Assembly (NCBI GenBank): GCA_026986305.1
Contig: JALSOU010000012.1
Location: 1 to 5,335, forward strand
Length of the DNA stretch: 5,335 nt
Source of the DNA: Thermoplasmata archaeon
GTDB taxonomy: Archaea > Thermoplasmatota > Thermoplasmata > WALJ01
Direction: 5' to 3'
Below are positions 1 through 5,335 of the stretch, in pieces. Below the pieces are notes generated by a model. The model had not been told where the DNA came from. It was given only the letters and a program-made list of their open reading frames with translations, and searched no databases. A program made the position numbers and the translations under genes. Each line of letters opens with the position of its first letter. Within the stretch, counting starts at the first letter, position 1.

Positions 1-632
1 TTTCTAGGATCGTCCTCAGGAATTCCGGCCTCCACTTTGCCCACAAGGTCAGCTCCAACATCTGCACCTTTTGTATAAATTCCACCTCCCACTCTTGCGA
101 ATAGAGCCATGCTTGAAGCACCTATTCCGAAAAGGAGCATGGTCTCTCCGATGGTCTGAGGATCCTGACCTAAAAACTTTAGGGTATAATACCAAGCACT
201 CACATCCAAAAGAGCTAGGCCCACAACAGTGAGGCCCATGACTGAGCCGCTGGAAAAAGCCACCCTTAGGCCCTTATTGAGGCTGTGCTTCGCAGCTATG
301 GTTGTCCTAGCACTAGCTCTTGTAGCTATCCACATACCTATATACCCTGCCATGGCTGAGAAAAATCCACCTCTAAGAAAGGCTAGCAGGACATAGATTG
401 AGAGATAGCCTGCAAAAGACATTAAACCTAATATGATTCCCATGGCTACGAAAAATACAGTAACCCAGATGTATTCCCTTTTCAGATACGCTGCCGCAGC
501 GTTTCTTATGGCCCACGAGATCTCCTGCATATCCTCAGGACCCTCATCTTCCTTCAGCACCTTCCATGCTAGAAATGTTGCAAACAGCAGAGCCAGTATG
601 GAAGCAATAGGAGCCAGCATTATGAAATCCAT
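1..632 (-). CDS. hppA: Membrane-bound ion-translocating pyrophosphatase, N-terminal part (runs off left edge)
   Basis: This integral membrane enzyme hydrolyses pyrophosphate to phosphate and uses the energy to pump H+ or Na+ across the cytoplasmic membrane. Only the first 210 residues lie in the window, of about 670-720 usual for the family; residue 210 is the Arg of EDDPR and the gene continues past base 1. Seen directly: a hydrophobic N-terminal helix (about residues 2-23), further hydrophobic segments between about 54 and 180, then the family hallmark ARVGGGIYTKGADVGADLVG (179-198) followed by KVEAGIPEDDPR (199-210), which carries the acidic and Lys residues that bind Mg-pyrophosphate. The ATG at 632 is preceded by AAGGTGAT and gives the usual short N-terminus. 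Whether it is K+-dependent, and whether it pumps H+ or Na+, depends on residues further downstream that are not visible. It is transcribed away from the surface-protein gene. Family assignment is very secure. Confidence 0.97.
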   Translation of the reverse strand, partial: MDFIMLAPIASILALLFATFLAWKVLKEDEGPEDMQEISWAIRNAAAAYLKREYIWVTVFFVAMGIILGLMSFAGYLSIYVLLAFLRGGFFSAMAGYIGMWIATRASARTTIAAKHSLNKGLRVAFSSGSVMGLTVVGLALLDVSAWYYTLKFLGQDPQTIGETMLLFGIGASSMALFARVGGGIYTKGADVGADLVGKVEAGIPEDDPR

Positions 633-635
633 GGC

Positions 636-643
636 ATCACCTT
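636..643 (-). promoter_or_regulatory. Shine-Dalgarno site of hppA
   Basis: Read on the minus strand this is AAGGTGAT, a near-perfect complement of the archaeal 16S rRNA 3' end, and it ends three bases before the ATG at 632. It fixes the hppA start and contrasts with the genes further right, which have no such site. Confidence 0.75.
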
Positions 644-661
644 AGGGGGAATCAAAGAGGC

Positions 662-670
662 GGTATAAAG
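662..670 (-). promoter_or_regulatory. TATA box of hppA
   Basis: On the minus strand the sequence reads CTTTATACC, preceded by a purine-rich GGAAAAT that fits a TFB recognition element. The usual archaeal spacing of about 25 bases would start transcription near base 641, giving a very short leader that would hold all or part of the Shine-Dalgarno site. The TTTATACC core is identical to the box ahead of the MarC-family gene. Inferred from sequence and spacing only. Confidence 0.6.
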
Positions 671-721
671 ATTTTCCTGAATTAGAGTTTTCTAAGCTTT
701 TCATCTAGCTCTCACCAAAAA

Positions 722-730
722 CTAAATTAA
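722..730 (+). promoter_or_regulatory. Weak TATA-like element ahead of the surface-protein gene
   Basis: CTAAATTAA preceded by the A-rich CCAAAAA is the best TATA-like candidate upstream of the plus-strand gene. If used, transcription would begin around 750, so the Shine-Dalgarno-like GGTGAT at 744-749 would fall at or before the first base of the message. The two signals are therefore hard to reconcile and this element is tentative. Confidence 0.25.
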
Positions 731-743
731 GTGATGAGAGTAT

Positions 744-749
744 GGTGAT
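744..749 (+). promoter_or_regulatory. Shine-Dalgarno site of the surface-protein gene
   Basis: GGTGAT lies eight bases before the ATG at 758 and only two before the in-frame GTG at 752. The spacing favours the ATG at 758 as the true start. Confidence 0.55.
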
Positions 750-757
750 ATGTGTAT

Positions 758-2650
758 ATGAAACTGCTCTCAATAATTGCCATTGCCCTTATTTTATCGC
801 CTTATGCCACAGCAGAGAAGATTGAAAACGAGACGAATGTAGAAAAGATAGGTGACTGGATAATCTCAAATGAAATAGATGTCAAAAATTCCACCGTAAT
901 TCTGGAAGGCAACCTGTACATCAGAGGAGGAAGTCTGAGAGTAATAAACTCAACTCTATACATAAAATCCTATTCCACTGGTCAATTCTCCATATATGTG
1001 GAAAATGGAATTTTTTCAGTTATTAACTCCACAATAACGGCCTACTATCCAGATAATAGATACAACATTCTGGTTTATTCCGATGGATACATAGATATCC
1101 ACAGCTCTGTGATAGAGCATTCTGGATATGGCCCTGAAAAGAAGAGCTGCCTATATGTTGAAGGCGATATAGACATATCCGATTCTGTCTTTAAATATGA
1201 CTACTATCCGATGTGGGCACATGGGATTAAAAACAAAAAAATAGAGAATATAAGCGCTCTTTACAACAATTTTGCCTTTTATCTGGAGGATTCTCAAAAT
1301 ATAGAGTTCGCAAACAGCACTGTTAGGAATACCTATGGTATGGGTATATGGTTAAAAGGCGGCTCCCACAACGCGATAAAAAGTACATTTGTTGAGAACA
1401 TATATTCCAAGGATTCCCATGCAGAAGGCATAGTTATAGAGAACGAAAGTTCTGATACCATTGAAGAAAATGACATAAGATACACATCAAGGGAGGGCAT
1501 ATTCATAAAAAATTCTGAAAACAGTAGCATTCTGGGTAACCATTTCATCTGGAACGGTGTTGCACAGGTTCACCTTAAAAACGCTTCCAACAGCACTGTT
1601 GAAAATAACATAATGGAAAACTCCTACAAAGGCATGCTTATAGAGGGATGTTATAACACACATCTGCAGGGAAACAACATCTCCACAAAATTCGGCATAT
1701 CCTTAGTTGGGTCGGAAAACACAACACTGAGAGATGAGAGTTTTGAGAATGTGAAATATTACGCCCTGCTCTCATACTCTTCCAACATCACAAGAATATA
1801 CAGCGCTCGCTTTTTCAATGTTACTTACTATCTATATTTAAAGAATTCAAGACTTGTATTCATAGGACACATATACTCTGACAAATACAGGATTTATGGG
1901 GAATCTAGGCTTTATCTATCAAGACTGATGAAGGTTTATGTGTATGATGAAAACAACAGTCCAGTAAGCGGAGTTGTGCTTAAACTCAGATTTTTAAGGG
2001 AAAATATAGATGAAAAAGTTACCGACAGAAATGGGGAGGCGTTCATAATAGCTCCCTATGTGGCTCACACACAATATAAAAAAATATACTCGTGGTGCGA
2101 AATATATGCAGAAAGCAATATGAGCTTTGAGGAGAACCCCATAAGGTTCTATTCCTCAACAACAAGGAGGGTAGTTTTCAGGGAAAAAGTGGGTCAGATA
2201 CATGTCTCCCTAAGCACGGACAAAAAGGAAGTCTTACCCGGTGAAAGAGTCAACATAACGGTTATCGCAGAGAAAGACAGGAAATTCATTAAAAATGCAA
2301 CACTTCAGATATATGTTGATAAAAAGCCCATTTTTGAGAAAAATATCATATTCAATGGAACATACCACATTTCCATTGAGGTGCCTCAGTTTAACGGTAG
2401 CATAAAGATATCTGCTGTGGTTGAATGGAAAAACATGGAGGGCAATGCAAGCACTAGCTTGGTAAAACCCACGGAGATATACGAGGAAAATGCCCCTGTA
2501 AAGAGTTCTTCTGGATTCCCTTACGTTCCGTACATCGTGGCTCTTGCAGTGCTTATTCTGCTTTCAGCGGTGCTGTTAAAAAGGCGCAAAAAAGGTGGGT
2601 TTGAAGGGTATAAACCACTTCCTAAAGACAATATAGAGGTTGAAAGATAA
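758..2650 (+). CDS. Secreted, membrane-anchored beta-helix surface protein (NosD/CASH-like)
   Basis: A predicted extracellular protein of 630 residues with unknown role. From the ATG at 758 it opens with a signal peptide, MKLLSIIAIALILSPYATA, with likely cleavage before EKIE. Residues about 40-385 resemble a right-handed parallel beta-helix of the NosD / carbohydrate-binding (CASH) type. The rungs are clearest where GIVIENE (224), GIFIKNS (247), QVHLKNA (270), GMLIEGC (292) and GISLVGS (313) recur every 21-23 residues. Two Ig-like or carboxypeptidase-regulatory-like beta domains follow (about 391-478, with VYDENNSPVSGV and TDRNGEAFI; and about 479-573, with EVLPGERVNITV). A single membrane helix (about 589-607) and a basic KRRKK tail complete it. 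About 21 N-X-S/T sequons cover the predicted outer part, consistent with an N-glycosylated archaeal envelope protein. It may bind or process sugars, or be structural; no catalytic residues are evident. An in-frame GTG at 752 would add only two residues. Architecture is secure; function is not. Confidence 0.88.
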   Translation: MKLLSIIAIALILSPYATAEKIENETNVEKIGDWIISNEIDVKNSTVILEGNLYIRGGSLRVINSTLYIKSYSTGQFSIYVENGIFSVINSTITAYYPDNRYNILVYSDGYIDIHSSVIEHSGYGPEKKSCLYVEGDIDISDSVFKYDYYPMWAHGIKNKKIENISALYNNFAFYLEDSQNIEFANSTVRNTYGMGIWLKGGSHNAIKSTFVENIYSKDSHAEGIVIENESSDTIEENDIRYTSREGIFIKNSENSSILGNHFIWNGVAQVHLKNASNSTVENNIMENSYKGMLIEGCYNTHLQGNNISTKFGISLVGSENTTLRDESFENVKYYALLSYSSNITRIYSARFFNVTYYLYLKNSRLVFIGHIYSDKYRIYGESRLYLSRLMKVYVYDENNSPVSGVVLKLRFLRENIDEKVTDRNGEAFIIAPYVAHTQYKKIYSWCEIYAESNMSFEENPIRFYSSTTRRVVFREKVGQIHVSLSTDKKEVLPGERVNITVIAEKDRKFIKNATLQIYVDKKPIFEKNIIFNGTYHISIEVPQFNGSIKISAVVEWKNMEGNASTSLVKPTEIYEENAPVKSSSGFPYVPYIVALAVLILLSAVLLKRRKKGGFEGYKPLPKDNIEVER

Positions 2651-2656
2651 ATAAAT

Positions 2657-2668
2657 ATTCTAAAGAAT
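2657..2668. repeat. Small inverted repeat abutting the MarC-family promoter
   Basis: ATTCTAAAGAAT is a perfect dyad (ATTCT / AGAAT around AA) ending right against the TATA box at 2669-2676, where TFB would bind. It lies only a few bases after the surface-protein stop codon. It could be a repressor site or simply A+T-rich chance. Confidence 0.25.
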
Positions 2669-2676
2669 TTTATACC
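2669..2676 (+). promoter_or_regulatory. TATA box of the MarC-family gene (leaderless transcript likely)
   Basis: TTTATACC is centred about 23 bases before the ATG at 2696, so transcription should begin at or very near the start codon. No GGTG-type ribosome site precedes that ATG, which also fits a leaderless message. The gene therefore appears to be transcribed independently of the surface-protein gene, although read-through across the 45-base gap is possible. Confidence 0.6.
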
Positions 2677-2695
2677 TTAAAGCTTACCGAATGCT

Positions 2696-3319
2696 ATGCT
2701 CTCGGAATTCCTCCTAATATTCATACCCATATTTGTGGTAATAGACCCATTCGCATCATTGCCTTTGTTTCTCTCCCTGACAGCAGATATGGATGAAAAA
2801 TCTAGGAGATATGTGGCCAAACTCTCAAATCTCGTGGCCTTTTCATTCCTGATACTCTTCGCTTTTCTAGGCAAATTGATACTTGATTACTTGGGAATCT
2901 CCATAAATGCTCTGATGATTGCGGGCGGTCTCCTGATGCTTTTTTCTGGATTTGAGATGATGAAAGAAGGGGATAAACCGCGCTCCAAGAGGAGCAGGGA
3001 TATCACTCTACCTCCGGGAAACATAGCTGTTGTCCCTCTTGGAACACCGATGCTGGCAGGCCCGGGAGCTCTCTCGCTTGTCATAGTTATGACCCAGAAA
3101 TATCCAATCTATATGTGGTCTATTATAATAATATCTGTTGCCATAACACTCCTGATAACCCTTGGGATATTCCTTCAAGCATCCAGAATATACAGATTTA
3201 TAGGGGAAACGGGGAGCAGGGCTCTGACTAGGATAATGGGTCTTTTGGTGGCAGCCTTTGCGGTACAGTATATACTTGATGGCGTGGCAGGATGGCTTTC
3301 TTCCATAGGAATGATATGA
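2696..3319 (+). CDS. MarC/SnatA family integral membrane protein
   Basis: A 207-residue, very hydrophobic protein of normal length for the MarC (UPF0056) family. Six membrane helices can be placed at about residues 4-28, 42-66, 68-88, 106-133, 138-160 and 177-199. The loop at 89-103 is rich in Lys and Arg (KPRSKRSR) and probably faces the cytoplasm. Family features seen: IDPFASLPLFLSLT near the start, a Gly-rich segment in helix 3 (IAGGLLMLFSG), VPLGTPMLAGPGAL at about 113-126, and RIMGLLVAAFAVQYILDGV at the end. Despite the name, bacterial MarC is not firmly tied to antibiotic resistance. An archaeal member, SnatA of Thermococcus, transports small neutral amino acids, so an amino acid transporter is the best but unproven guess. 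Its 3' end faces dys, with three bases between stop codons. Start at 2696 is supported by TATA spacing and by the first helix beginning at once. Confidence 0.92.
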   Translation: MLSEFLLIFIPIFVVIDPFASLPLFLSLTADMDEKSRRYVAKLSNLVAFSFLILFAFLGKLILDYLGISINALMIAGGLLMLFSGFEMMKEGDKPRSKRSRDITLPPGNIAVVPLGTPMLAGPGALSLVIVMTQKYPIYMWSIIIISVAITLLITLGIFLQASRIYRFIGETGSRALTRIMGLLVAAFAVQYILDGVAGWLSSIGMI

Positions 3320-3322
3320 GGC

Positions 3323-4258
3323 TCACAGCCTTTCCAAAACCGCACCTATCATCAGAGGCAGGAGAACCGTGGCATCTCCATCTATGGTTATGTAATCCGC
3401 ATCCTCTCTGACTTTTCCCCATGAAACAGCTTCCCTAACCCTTGCACCTGATAAGGAGCCGTCGTATTCAACAGCTGTTGTGATATACACAGCATAATCA
3501 AGACCATCTCTGAACTGGTTCCACCATATCGTGTGGTGCTTTGATATACCCCCTCCTATCATCAGGGCTCCTGTTTTTTTTGCTGTGAAAACTATGTCTG
3601 CAAGCTCCTGCTCGTCCTTGAAAAGGTTCACATGGAAGTCCTTGTGGTCCTGCCAGAAGCTCCAGAGCTGAGAGCCAAATGCACCGTCTGTTATTCCCGG
3701 TATAAAAACAGGTATTTCGTTCTTCCATGCCCAGTAAAGGAAAGAATTCTCTCCAAGGCGCTTTCCAAACTCCCATGCCAGCTCCTTTGTGGATATCTCC
3801 CTTATTCCAGAATCATATATCTGGTGAAGTATGGGCTGCATGTGCTCTTCCAGAGGAATTCCATAGGATTCGTTGGGAACGAATACATTTCCCAGACGGT
3901 TTATGCCCTCCTGATGGAGTTTAGCATCATCTATGAAAAAGGTTCCGTGATAATAGTCAGCCCATGAGCGGGCAAGATCATGGTCAAGGGCCCCGCATGT
4001 TGTTATTATCCCATGCACCAGTTTTCTTTTCACAAGCTCTATTATGACTCCTCTGGTTCCTGTTGCCAGTATGCACGCTGGAAAAGACAGGAAATTGAAT
4101 ATCTCTGGCTCTTTGAACATCTTTTCAAGTATATTGACTCCGATGCCCACATTTTTTGCTGTGAAACCCCCTGAATCGTAGAGCGCTCTCACAAGATCGT
4201 CCAGACTCATTCCCTTTCTGATCTCTATGTCCTCAACAGGCCTGAGTTTTTCTTTCAT
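3323..4258 (-). CDS. dys: Deoxyhypusine synthase
   Basis: This enzyme transfers the aminobutyl group of spermidine, in an NAD-dependent reaction, to a specific lysine of translation factor aIF5A. This is the first step of hypusine formation and is needed for translation of difficult peptide sequences. The protein is 311 residues, complete, and of typical archaeal length. Seen directly: GIGVNILEKM at about 38-47, TTCGALDHDLA at 86-96, the active-site PGITDGAFGSQLW at 187-199, and GGGISKHH at 235-242, where Lys240 corresponds to the lysine that forms the enzyme-imine intermediate in human DHS. AVYITTAVEYDGSLSGAR follows (256-273), then EAVSWGK. No key residue is missing. The gene appears to have its own promoter and no Shine-Dalgarno site, suggesting a leaderless message. 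Its product is cytosolic. The aIF5A gene and any spermidine biosynthesis genes are not in the window. Confidence 0.97.
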   Translation of the reverse strand: MKEKLRPVEDIEIRKGMSLDDLVRALYDSGGFTAKNVGIGVNILEKMFKEPEIFNFLSFPACILATGTRGVIIELVKRKLVHGIITTCGALDHDLARSWADYYHGTFFIDDAKLHQEGINRLGNVFVPNESYGIPLEEHMQPILHQIYDSGIREISTKELAWEFGKRLGENSFLYWAWKNEIPVFIPGITDGAFGSQLWSFWQDHKDFHVNLFKDEQELADIVFTAKKTGALMIGGGISKHHTIWWNQFRDGLDYAVYITTAVEYDGSLSGARVREAVSWGKVREDADYITIDGDATVLLPLMIGAVLERL

Positions 4259-4343
4259 GGATGGCCATCTGAACAGGATTAATAAGTTTTTTCACAGCAT
4301 ACCCGAGCCTGTAGAGTGCGGCTATTTTGCTTATTTCCCAGAT
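4233..4343 (-). other. Short open frame upstream of and overlapping dys; possible gene remnant
   Basis: On the minus strand, the frame out of register with dys is open from just after a TAA (4344-4346) to a TGA at 4233. Its translation looks protein-like: EISKIAALYRLGYAVKKL, then INPVQM. There is no ATG, GTG or TTG at the beginning; the first are an internal GTG and ATG late in the frame. Just upstream, a different frame reads AEVFKLELPLIKSGK before a stop, so the two could be pieces of one frameshifted ancestral gene end. The dys TATA box lies inside this stretch, so it is more likely promoter DNA than a working gene today. No family is recognised. Confidence 0.2.
4278..4285 (-). promoter_or_regulatory. 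TATA box of dys (leaderless transcript likely)
   Basis: Minus-strand TTATTAAT, preceded by GAAAAAAC, is centred about 23 bases before the dys ATG at 4258. The intervening bases contain no GGTG-type ribosome site, so the message probably starts at the ATG. Its ACTTAT context resembles the box of the neighbouring glycosyltransferase gene. Confidence 0.6.
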
Positions 4344-4471
4344 TTAATTAGGGGAAGTTCTAGCTTAAAGACTTCTGCCCGCCATATTCAAACCTGATAG
4401 AGTCTTAACATCCTTTAAGTTCCGACTACACGAGAGTTTTGAGGTTGATTTTTAAAAAATTCTGAATAATT

Positions 4472-4491
4472 TTCATATCCAGACATATGAA
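4472..4491. repeat. Inverted repeat upstream of the glycosyltransferase promoter
   Basis: TTCATAT (4472-4478) and ATATGAA (4485-4491) are perfect 7-base arms around a 6-base centre. The right arm ends 12 bases before the TATA box. Size, symmetry and place suit a binding site for a dimeric regulator; the A+T-rich setting makes chance possible. Confidence 0.35.
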
Positions 4492-4503
4492 GATAGAAAT
4501 TTA

Positions 4504-4511
4504 CTTATATC
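4504..4511 (+). promoter_or_regulatory. TATA box of the glycosyltransferase gene (leaderless transcript likely)
   Basis: CTTATATC, preceded by the A-rich GATAGAAATTTA, is centred about 26 bases before the ATG at 4534. No Shine-Dalgarno sequence lies between them, so transcription probably begins at the start codon. Confidence 0.6.
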
Positions 4512-4533
4512 AATCCTCACTTTCTCTTATTGA

Positions 4534-5335
4534 ATGACTTGCAAATACATTCTAGTAACTCCTGCAAAAAATGAGGAAAAGAACATAGAAAATCTCATAA
4601 AATCTGTGGACTCTCAGGACCTCAAACCATCACTATGGGTTATAGTTGATGATAATAGCGACGATAGAACACCCTTTCTTTTAAAGAAATATTCTGAAGG
4701 TAAGGACTACATAAGAATAGTGAAGTTCCCTGTAAAAAAAGGATGGGACATAGGCATTCATTATAGCGAAGTATGTATTTTTGGTTTCGAGAGTGCCATA
4801 AGAATAGCGAAAAAAGAGCATATTGATTATGAGTACATAGGTCTTTTAGATGCAGATATTATTTTAGAAAATAATTATTTTATTAAATTAATAAAAAAAA
4901 TGGAAAGCGATAAAAAAATAGGCATAATCGGTGGAGCAGTATATTCTTGGAATGGAAACAAATACATTTTAGAACACAATAGAGAGGATTTGCCTACTGG
5001 TGCCGCAAGATTATGGAGAAAAGAGGCCTTCGAAAAGACAAACGGATATATGCAGACATATTCACCAGATACTGTTTCAAATATTAAGGTAAAGATTCAT
5101 GGGTGGAAAACATACACCTTAAAAGAAGCTAAGGCCTATCAAACTAGGCTCACCTCTTCAGCCATGGGTTCATGGAAAGGTCTGATGAAAGTTGGTATGA
5201 GTGTATACTATCTGTTTTACCCACCAGAAGCTGTTCTCGGAAGAGTCATTAGGTTGTCCCTAACTAGGGGTGTGAGCGGGGCCATAGCCTTTCTTTTAGG
5301 TTATTTTAAGGCGTGGGTGAACAGATACCCCAGAA
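4534..5335 (+). CDS. Family 2 glycosyltransferase (runs off right edge)
   Basis: A GT-A fold glycosyltransferase that would transfer a sugar from an activated nucleotide donor to a lipid, glycan or protein acceptor at the cytoplasmic face of the membrane. The first 267 residues are present; there is no stop before base 5335. Seen directly: the opening strand and loop ILVTPAKNEEKNIENLI (6-22), VIVDDNSDD (36-44) for nucleotide binding, the metal-binding DAD at 107-109 after YIGLL, GAARLWRKEAFEKTNGY (156-172) in the acceptor region, and SPDT with Asp179 at the usual place of the catalytic base. A hydrophobic stretch at about 247-256 (VSGAIAFLLG) suggests membrane association rather than several transmembrane helices. 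Donor and acceptor cannot be told; N-glycan, lipid-sugar or polysaccharide synthesis are all possible. The gene is A+T rich; bases 4861-4920 hold only 6 G or C. Family is secure, specificity unknown. Confidence 0.92.
   Translation, partial: MTCKYILVTPAKNEEKNIENLIKSVDSQDLKPSLWVIVDDNSDDRTPFLLKKYSEGKDYIRIVKFPVKKGWDIGIHYSEVCIFGFESAIRIAKKEHIDYEYIGLLDADIILENNYFIKLIKKMESDKKIGIIGGAVYSWNGNKYILEHNREDLPTGAARLWRKEAFEKTNGYMQTYSPDTVSNIKVKIHGWKTYTLKEAKAYQTRLTSSAMGSWKGLMKVGMSVYYLFYPPEAVLGRVIRLSLTRGVSGAIAFLLGYFKAWVNRYPR

Larger units (their letters stand above)
4259..4533. other. Divergent intergenic region between dys and the glycosyltransferase gene
   Basis: This 275-base stretch holds the leftward dys promoter, the rightward glycosyltransferase promoter and an inverted repeat. 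Its dys-proximal end overlaps the short open frame described separately. The middle (about 4345-4460) has no recognisable gene; I see no tRNA cloverleaf and no T-rich terminator. Composition falls from mixed near dys to strongly A+T rich from about 4450 on. Confidence 0.6.

Noticed and set aside
433..645. 70-codon plus-strand frame opposite hppA
   Set aside because: It is the antisense shadow of the hppA N-terminal coding sequence, with no ribosome site or protein-like features.
752..757. Earlier GTG start for the surface-protein gene
   Set aside because: It leaves only two bases after GGTGAT, while ATG 758 has eight and gives a textbook signal peptide. It could still be used if the message starts near 752.
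1313..1600. AACAGCACTGTT occurring at 1313-1324 and 1589-1600
   Set aside because: Both copies encode the same N-S-T-V turn of the beta-helix, so protein repetition explains them better than a DNA element.
3632..3967. 111-codon plus-strand reading frame inside dys
   Set aside because: It lies wholly antisense to a well-conserved enzyme gene, shows no recognisable motif, and its A/T/G/C pattern is explained by dys codons.
4448..4460. ATTTTTAAAAAAT as a second promoter or a terminator
   Set aside because: It is too far (about 75 bases) from the glycosyltransferase start to be its TATA box, and no gene ends beside it; simple A+T richness is enough to explain it.
4300..4460. tRNA or other structured RNA gene in the dys-glycosyltransferase gap
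   Set aside because: No cloverleaf arms, TTCGA-type loop or G+C-rich stem could be found by eye on either strand.

Overview
The window looks archaeal and most likely euryarchaeal. It holds a deoxyhypusine synthase gene, which belongs to the archaeal/eukaryotic aIF5A modification pathway. Shine-Dalgarno sites read GGTGAT, and TATA boxes lie 23-27 bases upstream of start codons. The Thermoplasmata / Aciduliprofundum-like branch is my best guess, because several genes appear to have leaderless transcripts and G+C is moderate to low. That placement is an inference, not something the sequence proves.

Layout: (1) 1-632, minus strand: the N-terminal 210 residues of a membrane-bound pyrophosphatase (hppA), running off the left edge. 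(2) 633-757: a divergent intergenic region with the hppA promoter and the ribosome site of the next gene. (3) 758-2650, plus: a secreted, probably heavily glycosylated beta-helix surface protein, anchored by a C-terminal membrane helix. (4) 2696-3319, plus: a six-helix MarC/SnatA-family membrane protein with its own TATA box. (5) 3323-4258, minus: complete deoxyhypusine synthase (dys), convergent with the MarC gene with only 3 bases between the stop codons. (6) 4259-4533: intergenic, with the dys promoter, a short minus-strand reading frame that may be a gene remnant, an inverted repeat and the promoter of the next gene. (7) 4534 to the right edge, plus: most of a family 2 glycosyltransferase.

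The genes do not form one operon; each appears to have its own promoter. Two are housekeeping (energy-coupled ion pumping, translation-factor modification), one is a probable small-solute transporter, and two concern the cell envelope (surface protein and glycosyltransferase). The envelope genes are visibly more A+T rich than hppA and dys. I found no RNA genes, CRISPR array, insertion sequence or phage element. I also see no convincing new multi-gene system. The most unusual items are the uncharacterised surface protein, the possible gene remnant upstream of dys, and the inverted repeat just ahead of the glycosyltransferase TATA box.
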